In this document: positions 8,941 through 16,444 of the stretch, one piece after another
Numbering within the stretch: position 1 is the stretch's first letter
Layout: each line of letters starts with the position of its first letter
Notes under the pieces: generated by a model
What the model saw: only the letters and a program-made list of their open reading frames with translations
What the model was told of the DNA's origin: nothing
Database searches by the model: none
Assembly: GCA_024685385.1 (NCBI GenBank)
Contig: JAIKVV010000006.1
Span: 1-33,982, forward strand
DNA length: 33,982 nucleotides
DNA from: Saccharofermentans sp.
GTDB taxonomy: Bacteria > Bacillota > Clostridia > Saccharofermentanales > Saccharofermentanaceae
Reading direction: 5' to 3'
Made by a program: the position numbers and the translations under genes

Positions 8941-9498
8941 TCAGGCACGCTCCAGATATTCGCCGGTCCTGGTATCGACACGGACGATCTCATTCTGGTT
9001 AACAAAAAGAGGAACCTTGATGACAGCGCCTGTCTCAAGGGTCGCATACTTGGTAACGTTATTAGCGGTATCGCCTCTTACGCCGGGCTCACACTCAACG
9101 ATCTCAAGTTCAACAGTGATGGGAAGTTCAACGGAGAAGATCTCACCCTTGTAAGAAAGAACCTTACAGATCATCTCTTCCTTAAGGAACTTGATAGCAT
9201 CACCGATAGCCTCAGCATGGATCGGGATCTGATCATAGGACTCCTGGTCCATGAAATAATAAAGGTCACCGTCGGAATAGAGATACTGCATATCTCTTCT
9301 CTCAAGCTGAGCCTGCTCGAATTTCTCGTTAGGGTTGAAGCTTCTCTCGACAACGGAACCTGTCTTAACGTTCTTATACTTAGTTCTTACGAAAGCTGCG
9401 CCTTTGCCGGGCTTAACATGCTGAAATTCAACAACCTGATAAACCTGACCGTCCATCTCGAAACACATATTGTTTCTGAAATCACCTGCACTGATCAT
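8941..9498 (-). CDS. efp: Elongation factor P
   Basis: Translation factor that rescues ribosomes stalled at polyproline stretches. The 185-residue protein starts [20 protein letters not shown], typical of EF-P, with the tip loop KPGKGAAF at 29-36; Lys32 is the position that is post-translationally modified in many bacteria. The C-terminal OB domains are complete, including [29 protein letters not shown], whose core matches the EF-P signature. A consensus-like promoter lies 34-62 bp upstream and the start has AGAAGGAG. Several Pro-rich proteins in the window (for example the C-terminal tail of the 13212-15128 protein) are natural EF-P clients, which is inference. Confidence 0.98.
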   Translation of the reverse strand: MISAGDFRNNMCFEMDGQVYQVVEFQHVKPGKGAAFVRTKYKNVKTGSVVERSFNPNEKFEQAQLERRDMQYLYSDGDLYYFMDQESYDQIPIHAEAIGDAIKFLKEEMICKVLSYKGEIFSVELPITVELEIVECEPGVRGDTANNVTKYATLETGAVIKVPLFVNQNEIVRVDTRTGEYLERA

Positions 9499-9531
9499 AA
9501 ATATACTCCTTCTTTATTTGTAATCTTATAG

Positions 9532-9560
9532 ATTTTACAGAAAAACAAAGACATTGACAA
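9532..9560 (-). promoter_or_regulatory. Promoter of the efp-recN operon
   Basis: On the minus strand TTGTCA (9560-9555) is separated by 17 nt from TAAAAT (9537-9532), followed by a leader of about 30 nt to the efp ATG. It is the best sigma-A-type promoter before this long run and starts 4 bp past the end of the YqeG-type gene. Confidence 0.65.
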
Positions 9561-9563
9561 GCC

Positions 9564-10061
9564 TTAAAATCCCGCGATAAGTCTTACAAGCTTCTCGAAA
9601 GGCCTTTTCAGAACTATATACCAGATCTCTTTTTTCTCATATTTCTCGGTAAAGACCGTATAAACTCCGGCATACTTCCCCGCAATAACATCAGTAAATA
9701 CCTGATCTCCTATCATTGCTGCTTCGCTCTTGTCTTTCCCGAGAAGGGCAAGAGCTCTGTTGACTCCGTCTGGCCTGGGTTTGTGCGCATATGTAACACA
9801 GGGGATGTCTAATTTCCTGGCGATGCCGTCTGATCTTCCGCTCTTGGCATTTGATACAAGACACATGTCAAAGCCCTGTTCCCTGGCGTTTTTGACTATC
9901 TCATAGGAAAAATCCGTCGGTTCGGTTGCATGATCAGGGCCCAAAGTGTTGTCAAAATCAAGCAGAAGGCTGTTAATGCCTCTTGCCTTAAGATCATCCA
10001 GGTCAAGATCTTTAAGGGATCCTACGACCTTATCCGGTACCATGGCCTTGAATATATTCAT
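9564..10061 (-). CDS. YqeG-family HAD phosphatase
   Basis: HAD superfamily, subfamily IIIA phosphatase of the YqeG type. Motif I DFDNTLGPD begins with the nucleophile Asp35 and acid/base Asp37, motif II is LVSNA, the Lys motif is in YAHKPRPDG, and motif IV is MIGDQVFTDV. The absence of a large cap domain and the 165-residue length fit the subfamily. The substrate is not established in the family; PGP-like roles have been suggested for relatives. The ATG at 10061 has AAAGGCGG upstream. It is transcribed in the same direction as efp but efp appears to have its own promoter. Confidence 0.9.
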   Translation of the reverse strand: MNIFKAMVPDKVVGSLKDLDLDDLKARGINSLLLDFDNTLGPDHATEPTDFSYEIVKNAREQGFDMCLVSNAKSGRSDGIARKLDIPCVTYAHKPRPDGVNRALALLGKDKSEAAMIGDQVFTDVIAGKYAGVYTVFTEKYEKKEIWYIVLKRPFEKLVRLIAGF

Positions 10062-10189
10062 TCTGACCGCCTTTATATTGATTTATGTCTTAAAAATTCT
10101 ATCTTTTGTCATTGAAAAAGTAAATATATTACTATCCTTTATGATATTATATTCAAGTTATAGTATCAGACACGATGGAGGTCAATACA

Positions 10190-11545
10190 ATGAAAGTAGC
10201 CAAGTTCGGCGGTTCTTCCCTTGCAGATGCACCGCAGATAATGAAGGTATGCGATATAGTCTTATCTGATCCCGCTAGGAATATCGTTGTTGTTTCCGCG
10301 CCCGGAAAAAGGTTTTCGAACGACATCAAGGTAACCGACCTTCTGATCAATGTCGTTAATGACAAACTTAACGGCGGATCAGGTGAAGAAGCGTTGAATA
10401 AGGTAATCTCACGTTTCTCGGACATTGCAGAAAAGCTTAAGGTTCCTCAGGTTGTATCTGAGATCGAAGAGAAGATCAGCCGCATCGCCAATGCCGAATA
10501 CAGCACAGATAACGAACTTCTCGATTCTGTCAAAGCCATGGGTGAAGATTCATCAGCAAAGATCGTTGCTGCCTATATTAACAGCATTGGCAAAAAAGCG
10601 ATCTACTGCGATCCTTCTGAGTGCGGTCTTTTCCTTGAACACGACAAGATGGGCAAGGCCATAATCCTTCCCGAGACCTACGATAATCTTTCCAAGCTTG
10701 CCGATGATCCCGATACGATCAAGGTGTTCCCCGGCTTCTACGGATATTCCAAGGAAGGCAGGATCATCACCTTCTCAAGAGGCGGATCTGACATAACAGG
10801 CTCCATTCTCGCAGCAGCAGTCAATGCCGACATATACGAGAACTGGACTGATGTTGACAGCGTTTTCGCGGTAAACCCTAATCTCGTTAAGAATCCTTTC
10901 CCGATCAAGGAGATCACATACAACGAGATGAGAGAGCTTTCATACGCAGGATTTACGGTCCTTCACGAAGAAGCCCTCTACCCTGTCTTCATCCGCAACA
11001 TTCCGATCAACATCAAGAATACCAATAACCCTCAGGCTCAGGGAACCATGATCGTAAGAAACAGGACTCATTTTGAATCTTTAATTACAGGTATTGCCGG
11101 AAAGAAAGGCTTCTGCACTGTTACGATCAACAAGTATCTCATGAACAGACAGGTCGGATTCCTTGCTTCCCTTCTCCGCATCTTTGAAGAAGAAGGCGTA
11201 TCCATTGAACATCTTCCTTCGGGCATCGATACAGTAACCGTTATCGTTACCAAGAAGCAGTTCACCGAAGAAAAGGAAGCAAAGATCAAGGCAAGGATCA
11301 ATGATGAACTTAACGTTGATTCCATGAACATCGAAAGAGATCTTGCCATCGTCATGATCGTAGGAGAAGCAATGGCAAACTCCGTAGGTATCATGGCCCG
11401 CGCAGCAACGGCTCTTTCCAATGCCGGCATCAACCTTAGGATCGTTGACCAGGGCGCATCAGAGATCTCCATGATGTTCGGCGTATCCGAGTCCTACTGC
11501 GAATACGCAGAAAGAGTCCTTTATAAAGAATTATTCAGATATTGA
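10190..11545 (+). CDS. lysC: Aspartate kinase
   Basis: Phosphorylates aspartate to open the lysine, threonine, methionine and diaminopimelate pathways. The start MKVAKFGGSSLAD carries the KFGGSS nucleotide motif; SRGGSDITGSILAAAV and ENWTDVDSVFAVNP are the substrate-binding blocks. Two C-terminal ACT domains begin near TVTINKYLMNRQVGFLASLL and AIVMIVGEAMANSVGIMARA, so feedback control is expected, but the inhibitor (Lys or Thr) cannot be read by eye. An ATG also occurs at 10175, but it lies before the GGAGGT at 10177-10182, so I use the ATG at 10190 (451 residues). The leader is too short for a lysine riboswitch. The gene stands alone and ends at a strong terminator. Confidence 0.95.
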   Translation: MKVAKFGGSSLADAPQIMKVCDIVLSDPARNIVVVSAPGKRFSNDIKVTDLLINVVNDKLNGGSGEEALNKVISRFSDIAEKLKVPQVVSEIEEKISRIANAEYSTDNELLDSVKAMGEDSSAKIVAAYINSIGKKAIYCDPSECGLFLEHDKMGKAIILPETYDNLSKLADDPDTIKVFPGFYGYSKEGRIITFSRGGSDITGSILAAAVNADIYENWTDVDSVFAVNPNLVKNPFPIKEITYNEMRELSYAGFTVLHEEALYPVFIRNIPINIKNTNNPQAQGTMIVRNRTHFESLITGIAGKKGFCTVTINKYLMNRQVGFLASLLRIFEEEGVSIEHLPSGIDTVTVIVTKKQFTEEKEAKIKARINDELNVDSMNIERDLAIVMIVGEAMANSVGIMARAATALSNAGINLRIVDQGASEISMMFGVSESYCEYAERVLYKELFRY

Positions 11546-11560
11546 TCTTTTCAATACAAC

Positions 11561-11590
11561 AAAAAGGGCACCTACCGGTGCCCTTTTTTA
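11561..11590. terminator. Bidirectional intrinsic terminator
   Basis: AAAAAGGGCACC, loop TACC, GGTGCCCTTTTTT: a 12-bp perfect stem flanked by A and T runs on both sides. It lies between the convergent aspartate kinase and cyclophilin genes and should serve both. Confidence 0.93.
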
Positions 11591-11598
11591 TAACAAAA

Positions 11599-12228
11599 TT
11601 ATTGGACTACATAAACCCTTGTGATGACCGGCTGATTTGCCTTTGAAACCGAACCGTTTTCATCGTTGACTTTAACCGATGAAGCTATCTTGTCCACTAC
11701 ATCCATACCAGAAGTAACATGCCCGAATGCAGCATAATCACCGTCAAGATGCGGGCTGTCCTTATGAACGATGAAGAACTGAGAACTTGCGGAATTCATG
11801 TCACTGCCGTTTCTGGCCATTGAGATTACGCCTCTTACATGGGAAATATCATTGCCCTTGTATCCGTTAGACTTGAATTCACCATAGATGTTCTTATCCG
11901 ATCCTCCAAAACCGTCTCCCTGAGGATCTCCGCCCTGGATCATGAAACCTTCAATGATCCTGTGGAATGTGAGTCCGTCATAAAAACCCTTATCAACCAA
12001 TTTAAGGAAATTCGCACATGTACCGGGTGCCTTATCAGGCTCAAGTTCAACAGTTATGGTGCCGTAATCCTTAACCTCTATGGCAACAGTTGCCTTCTGT
12101 CCCGCAAATCTGTCAGATTCATCAGACTGTCTGGTCGTTGTTTCATCTGAATACCTGGCCCCTGCACATGACGCAAACCCGAAGAGCATCATAAGAGCAA
12201 GAAAAATACATAAGATCTTTTTTGTCAT
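11599..12228 (-). CDS. Lipoprotein cyclophilin-type peptidyl-prolyl isomerase
   Basis: Extracytoplasmic prolyl cis-trans isomerase that assists folding of exported proteins. A lipoprotein signal peptide ends in a lipobox with Cys21 (FASC), followed by an acidic Thr/Ser linker (about 25-40) and one cyclophilin domain. Key segments are FHRIIEGFMIQGGDPQGDGFGG (catalytic Arg in FHR and the Gln of QGGD), SMARNGSDMNSASSQFFI and HLDGDYAAFGHV. The 209-residue length is normal for a secreted bacterial cyclophilin. It is the last gene of the LCP-led operon, 23 bp after the TetR-like gene, and ends at the shared terminator. Its partners are unknown; the upstream surface proteins are candidates by context. 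Confidence 0.94.
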   Translation of the reverse strand: MTKKILCIFLALMMLFGFASCAGARYSDETTTRQSDESDRFAGQKATVAIEVKDYGTITVELEPDKAPGTCANFLKLVDKGFYDGLTFHRIIEGFMIQGGDPQGDGFGGSDKNIYGEFKSNGYKGNDISHVRGVISMARNGSDMNSASSQFFIVHKDSPHLDGDYAAFGHVTSGMDVVDKIASSVKVNDENGSVSKANQPVITRVYVVQ

Positions 12229-12251
12229 TTATAGTTCCCCCTGAATATTTA

Positions 12252-12851
12252 TCATTTCCAAAAAGATTTATCGGAAAAATAAGGTCTTTGAGGCTGTTTG
12301 GGCTGGATCTTCTCAACTTTTTCATCATTTTTCGTTATGTTTGAGATGATCCTTGCATTTTCCAGAACAAAGTCTTTCCGGGACTTTTCTGTTCTGTCAG
12401 TAGTATAAAGGAATGATCCCAGTGAGTTAATGAGTCCGCCTATAATAAAAGTGACCTCATTCACTTTGGAATCAGTGGAATCTTCATCAAGATATTTATC
12501 GGAAAGGAAATTTGCAAGTTTTGCAAGGAAACTGTCCTGTTTTCCCCTGAATACCATAAGGGACTGTTCATCTTCAAACATATGTCCCAATAAAGAAGTC
12601 AGGAAATCTGCAGGATCTGAAAGAAGTTTATCGGAATCATTAAGTCCCGTAAGAAACATATCAAAGACTTCCTGTTCAACAAGATCCGCATATTCATAGA
12701 TATCCTTATAGTGCCTGTAAAATGTGGTCTTGTTGATAAGAGCCGCCTTACACAGTTCTGCAACCGTTATCTTGGAAGGCAACATGACGGAAGAAAGCTC
12801 AAGATAAGCATTCTTTAAGTCTCTGTTAGTCTTAACGGTGCGGATATCCAT
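12252..12851 (-). CDS. TetR/AcrR-like transcriptional regulator
   Basis: A 199-residue helical protein with a TetR-type N-terminal HTH: TNRDLKNAYLELSS, then KITVAELCKAALINKTTFYRHYKDIYEYAD. The recognition-helix pattern (NKTTFYRHYKD) matches the TetR signature of S/T-x-x-FYxHFxxK. The C-terminal half resembles the TetR_C domains of DhaS/YbiH-like regulators with a conserved short C-terminus, and its ligand cannot be predicted. The start has GGAAGGG upstream and lies 4 bp after the DUF1858 stop, so it belongs to the LCP operon rather than being divergent from a target as many TetR regulators are. It may control its own operon; no operator was recognised. Confidence 0.85.
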   Translation of the reverse strand: MDIRTVKTNRDLKNAYLELSSVMLPSKITVAELCKAALINKTTFYRHYKDIYEYADLVEQEVFDMFLTGLNDSDKLLSDPADFLTSLLGHMFEDEQSLMVFRGKQDSFLAKLANFLSDKYLDEDSTDSKVNEVTFIIGGLINSLGSFLYTTDRTEKSRKDFVLENARIISNITKNDEKVEKIQPKQPQRPYFSDKSFWK

Positions 12852-12855
12852 TTCT

Positions 12856-13194
12856 TTACCCTTCCGGATCTTCTCCCTTGTCTTCGCTTTCGGATTCGGC
12901 AGATACCTTGGTTACAGAATCTGCTTCAACATTCTTATCGAAAAGTTCATCAAGATAAGAAGGATCCGTACGCTGAGTCTCAAGATATTCATTAAGTTCG
13001 TTGATGAGTTCATCAACATTCTCAGGATCGTAACCGTGAACATACATTGCCTGTTCCAGCGTCTCGCCTGCAGCCGCAATGCAGTTGATGCAGTGCATTC
13101 CCCAATCCATGAGGATATAGGAAATATTCATGGGGTCGATGGCAACGACCTCTGAGATCAACATGTCTTTTGTAATCTTCTTAACCATATGCAT
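12856..13194 (-). CDS. DUF1858 domain protein with CxxC motif
   Basis: A 112-residue cytoplasmic protein. The N-terminal 65 residues match DUF1858: ITKDMLISEVVAIDP, then ILMDWGMHCINCIAAAGETLEQA with Cys35-x2-Cys38, then HGYDPENVDELINELNEYL. DUF1858 proteins are small helical units often linked to hybrid-cluster or redox proteins in anaerobes; no biochemical function is fixed. An acidic C-terminal tail of about 45 residues extends past the domain, which is longer than usual. The start may be ATG 13194 or ATG 13188; a GGAG lies 4 or 10 nt upstream respectively. It lies 17 bp after the pseudo-PP2C gene and 4 bp before the TetR-like gene. Confidence 0.85.
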   Translation of the reverse strand: MHMVKKITKDMLISEVVAIDPMNISYILMDWGMHCINCIAAAGETLEQAMYVHGYDPENVDELINELNEYLETQRTDPSYLDELFDKNVEADSVTKVSAESESEDKGEDPEG

Positions 13195-13211
13195 TATTCT
13201 CCGTAATGAGA

Positions 13212-15128
13212 TTATTGAGCGTTATTTCCGTCACCGTTTCCACCATCGTCAGCGGGTTTGTCTGCCGGCTTTTTGGTAGGTTCCTTTGAAGGCTCAGTTG
13301 CCTTTGTCTTCTTGGTAGGCTCAGATGTATCATCCGTTGCTTTTGTGTCGGAGGTATCTGACGTAGGCTTAGGCGTTGCTGTCGGCTTGGGAGTCGGAGT
13401 AGGAGCTGCCGTTGTTGTAGTGGTAGTCGTCGTATCCTCTGTTGTCGTTGTTGTCGTTGTTGTATCTTCTGTGGTTGTAGTCGTTGTGGTGGTTGTCGTT
13501 GTCGTGGTCGTAGTCGTAGTTGCTTCTGTGGTTGTTGTTGTGGTGGTATCCTCAGTCGCTTCTGTCGTATCTTCCGTGGGAGCGGGCGTAGGATCGCTTT
13601 CCATCGGTGTCGTCTCATCGTTAAATGTCGGATCATCTGCGGAGAGCTGAGCGGTAAGAATATAACCGGTAATATTATTAGCCGTGAGAACAATAGAGAA
13701 CTTTCCGTCGATTCCGACCAATGTAACCGTATCACCACGGTCCAGCTTTTCGATAATGGTGCTGTCAAGTTTTGCCTGAGAATATACGGGTGTCTGGTCA
13801 GATGTTATGTAGAGCACCTGATTGGATGACTCAGTAGTTGTTGCCTGGGTACCGTTGCTGTCGATCAGATCCCTGACATGGAATACCAGGAATGTTATCC
13901 CGAATCCCAGAAGGATGCAGACGATGAGTATAAGAACAGGGATAAGGATGTTTAAAGCCTTCTGCTTTCTGGTTACGGCATTAAGCTCATCAGCGTCATA
14001 ATACTGTTCCTCAAAACCGTCTTCCCCGCTTCCGGGATTAAACTGGATCGTATCCTCGTCATCAAAAGACTCAAAACCGGAATTGTTGCGGCCTCTTCCG
14101 GCAGGATAAGGAGGCTCTTGCGCTGCTTCTTTTATGGCTCTTGCATTTGCTTTGTTGATGGGCTTGGTATCTTCATTAACTTCAGACTGAGCCCTGTTTC
14201 TTCTGGCCGGAGCCTGCTCCTGTCTTGAAAAATCAATAAACTCATCCTTGGGTTTGGGCTCATACGCTCTGGCGACAGTTGCATCCGTAGCTAGATTTGA
14301 ATGAATTACGGCATCTCCGGGAAGGATGAATGTAGATTCGATCTGCATTCCGATAAGGGTAAGACCGGACTTGATCCCGTAATTGATCGCGGAATTCATT
14401 ATCTCCTTAACCTTATCTTCAATTGCTATCCTCTTGATGATCGCGCCGTTGCGGAGCTGCGAAGGCATCTTGCGGGAAACGCCGAGGCCCATAAGGAAGA
14501 GCTCGTCCCCGTCTTTAAGCTTGATATTTACGTTCTTATCGGGAACCAGCTGACCATCCTGGGGCATCTTGCCCAGATACTGGGTCAGGTTCATGTTTTC
14601 GGGGTGGGTCCTCTCATCCTGAAGGGTTATAGCGCCCATCTTGAGGTATCTGTGAGCAACGGTTGATTCCTCGGTAAGAGCAAGGATCTGTGAATCCCTG
14701 AAAAGGACAGCCTTTGTAATACCCATATGGATAACTCTTAAGATGTCTCCCTCGATTACGAGCATGGTCATCGAAGTCTTCAATGCGACACCCTTATTAG
14801 CTGAGAAATTGCATACAAACACATTTAAAGTATTAACGACGCGGTTTGAGAACGCCTCAAAATCAAGGATCGTCTGATTCGAAAAATCGGCAACGATCTT
14901 CTCAAGTTCCTTATTAAGTTCGATATTCAGGATAGCGCCCAGATTATCGGGACCGATCGTTGAGAATATAGCACAGATCTGTATGGGAGATGTAGATCTT
15001 GCCGTACGGAGGAATTCATTGGGGAAATCCTCTATCTTACGTGACAGAGTGAGGAAAAACACATTCTCCTGAGGCTGATCTTTGACAAGATTAGTCTCAC
15101 AAATACATGTTGATACTGTCTTACTCAT
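13212..15128 (-). CDS. Membrane protein: degenerate PP2C domain, SH3b, Thr-rich tail
   Basis: A 638-residue single-pass protein. Residues about 5-262 follow the PP2C phosphatase fold in order, but every metal-site motif is lost: VADGMGG is IFSTIGP (54-60), GDSR is GITK (136-139), SDGL is GLGV (214-217), and the final EDN is KSG (253-255). The scaffold between is retained, for example LTEES, LKMGAIT, and HPENMNLTQYLG. A hydrophilic, basic and acidic linker (about 290-390) is followed by a membrane helix (391-418), a bacterial SH3-like domain (about 437-496), a Thr-rich tract (about 518-573) and a Pro/Thr/Lys tail. The topology is inside-PP2C, outside-SH3. The start shares ATGA with the end of the LCP gene, so both are made together. 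I infer a non-catalytic sensor or scaffold; no characterised homologue is known to me. Confidence 0.85.
   Translation of the reverse strand: MSKTVSTCICETNLVKDQPQENVFFLTLSRKIEDFPNEFLRTARSTSPIQICAIFSTIGPDNLGAILNIELNKELEKIVADFSNQTILDFEAFSNRVVNTLNVFVCNFSANKGVALKTSMTMLVIEGDILRVIHMGITKAVLFRDSQILALTEESTVAHRYLKMGAITLQDERTHPENMNLTQYLGKMPQDGQLVPDKNVNIKLKDGDELFLMGLGVSRKMPSQLRNGAIIKRIAIEDKVKEIMNSAINYGIKSGLTLIGMQIESTFILPGDAVIHSNLATDATVARAYEPKPKDEFIDFSRQEQAPARRNRAQSEVNEDTKPINKANARAIKEAAQEPPYPAGRGRNNSGFESFDDEDTIQFNPGSGEDGFEEQYYDADELNAVTRKQKALNILIPVLILIVCILLGFGITFLVFHVRDLIDSNGTQATTTESSNQVLYITSDQTPVYSQAKLDSTIIEKLDRGDTVTLVGIDGKFSIVLTANNITGYILTAQLSADDPTFNDETTPMESDPTPAPTEDTTEATEDTTTTTTTEATTTTTTTTTTTTTTTTTEDTTTTTTTTEDTTTTTTTTAAPTPTPKPTATPKPTSDTSDTKATDDTSEPTKKTKATEPSKEPTKKPADKPADDGGNGDGNNAQ
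13410..13577 (-). repeat. Threonine-codon low-complexity tract
   Basis: Tandem ACN codons (seen as GTN/NGT runs on the plus strand) encode three blocks of 7-20 threonines separated by Glu-Asp or Glu-Ala. The codons vary (ACA, ACC, ACG, ACT), which limits slippage but still makes this an in-frame minisatellite-like region likely to vary in length between strains. Confidence 0.9.
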
Positions 15129-16261
15129 TTTTTGTCTCCTTGAATATAATCTTTTAAAAGTTTATTCTGCTTGTCAAAATCCACTATCATCATCCACGGA
15201 TTGTTCTGTACCTTATAAAGCTTATCGGCCGGAACACGGTATTCGCTCATATTATCGGTATAGCCGATAGCGCTCATGCCGACTCTCATCAGATCCATCG
15301 TGGTCATGTTTGTCTCAAACATACCCGCAGAAGAATTCAAAAGCTGCATTTTCTTAAAATAACTTAAAGTCGAAACCTTATTTATGAGGGCTGTAGCGAT
15401 CGTTCTCTGTCTTGAAGTTCTCATGAAATCAGAATCGAGATATCTGATCCTGGCCCATGAAACAGCCTGGATCCCGTCCAAAGTCTGCTTTCCGCTTGAT
15501 ACGAGCAGCGGAGAATTTGATCCGTTGAGTTTATTGTCTTCTTCAATGAAATGATTAGCATATTTAACTTCGGCTGCAGAAACATCGATCTCAACACCGC
15601 CTACAAGATCGATCACATCAGCCGCACTGCCGAAGTCGAGCATGACAAATCTCTGTATATCAAGATCGAAAGTACGGTTGATCGTATTGATCATGTAACC
15701 GACTCCGCCGTAATGATATGCGTGGTTGAGCTTATCAAGCTTCTTCTTTGCTGTTGCATCCGTATCACCATGATAAACGCCGGTATCTCTCATCAACGAG
15801 ATAAGCTTGATGCTCTTGGTCCTTCTGTTGATGGAAACGACTATCATGGCATCAGATCTGCCCTTATAATCCTTGACAGACCTGGCATCGACACCGAAAA
15901 CGAGGATATTCTCGACATCAGGGTCCTTTTGGTCAACTTTTATGATCGGATGCTTTGAATTGTAATAAAGAGGTGTATGTCCGCCTTCTGCCCAGGAAGA
16001 GGTGGTATCCCCTCCGGTCGTACTCTTATCATCGGAAAGATCCATAGTCGCATAATCCTGCTCGGATACGACATCCACGGGAACATATGTGCCGCCGAAA
16101 GTATAGAAAAAGTAAAGGACACAGCCCAAAACGAGTCCCACAACGGCAAGAAGAATGCGGATGATTATCTTTCCGAGTCTTCTCTTTTTTTTCTTCTTGA
16201 CGGGATCCTCACCGAATCCGTCCTGATATTCAGTATATATTTCTGTATTGTTTTTTCTCAT
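15125..16261 (-). CDS. LytR-CpsA-Psr (LCP) family protein
   Basis: LCP enzymes transfer undecaprenyl-linked glycopolymers to peptidoglycan outside the membrane. The 378-residue protein has a basic cytoplasmic N-terminus (KKKKKRR at 22-28), a membrane helix at about 31-54, a Ser/Thr/Asp-rich stalk (about 70-95) and the LCP domain. Diagnostic segments are NILVFGVDARSVKDYKGRSDAMI, SIKLISLMRDTGV, LNHAYHYGG and ARIRYLDSDFMRTSRQR, which include the conserved Arg and Asp residues that bind the pyrophosphate lipid. It leads a five-gene operon, starts from AGGTGAG, and its stop overlaps the next gene by 4 bp. Confidence 0.94.
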   Translation of the reverse strand: MRKNNTEIYTEYQDGFGEDPVKKKKKRRLGKIIIRILLAVVGLVLGCVLYFFYTFGGTYVPVDVVSEQDYATMDLSDDKSTTGGDTTSSWAEGGHTPLYYNSKHPIIKVDQKDPDVENILVFGVDARSVKDYKGRSDAMIVVSINRRTKSIKLISLMRDTGVYHGDTDATAKKKLDKLNHAYHYGGVGYMINTINRTFDLDIQRFVMLDFGSAADVIDLVGGVEIDVSAAEVKYANHFIEEDNKLNGSNSPLLVSSGKQTLDGIQAVSWARIRYLDSDFMRTSRQRTIATALINKVSTLSYFKKMQLLNSSAGMFETNMTTMDLMRVGMSAIGYTDNMSEYRVPADKLYKVQNNPWMMIVDFDKQNKLLKDYIQGDKK

Positions 16262-16301
16262 TTTTACTCACCTGCTTGAAAGCCATAATTCAAGCCATAG
16301 T

Positions 16302-16310
16302 ATTATATCA
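16302..16310 (-). promoter_or_regulatory. Extended -10 element for the LCP operon
   Basis: TGATATAAT on the minus strand about 40 bp before the LCP ATG. A TG extension compensates for the lack of a clear -35. The same nonamer is used by the divergent DUF3048 gene. Confidence 0.5.
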
Positions 16311-16402
16311 CTTATTTATAAAATAAAAAGTCGGGCACTATCGGCAATATATACAATAAATGCAAATGACCGACAAATGAAAGATATATAAACAATATGT
16401 AA

Positions 16403-16411
16403 TGATATAAT
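16403..16411 (+). promoter_or_regulatory. Extended -10 element for the DUF3048 gene
   Basis: TGATATAAT about 33 bp before the ATG at 16445, with no convincing -35 hexamer. An AAGGAG ribosome binding site follows at about 16431-16436. Confidence 0.5.
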
Positions 16412-16444
16412 CAAGACATATTCTTTTACACAAGGAGAAGATCT

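Noticed and set aside
10062..10189. Possible lysine riboswitch before aspartate kinase
   Set aside because: The leader is under 130 bp including the upstream gene's own start region, and contains no long structured domain or terminator.
13410..13577. Possible CRISPR or direct-repeat array
   Set aside because: The repeat period is 3 bp and it codes for Thr in frame; there are no spacer-repeat units.
13258..13650. Poly-valine plus-strand frame
   Set aside because: Antisense reading of the threonine tract; no start signal and implausible composition.
13181..13768. 195-codon minus-strand frame, Gln/Arg-rich, overlapping the pseudo-PP2C tail
   Set aside because: It is the shifted reading of the ACN repeat tract; composition is an artefact of the repeat.
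16077..16092. GGAACATATGTGCC resembling a LexA box
   Set aside because: It lies inside the LCP coding region, not near a promoter, and the right half deviates from the consensus.
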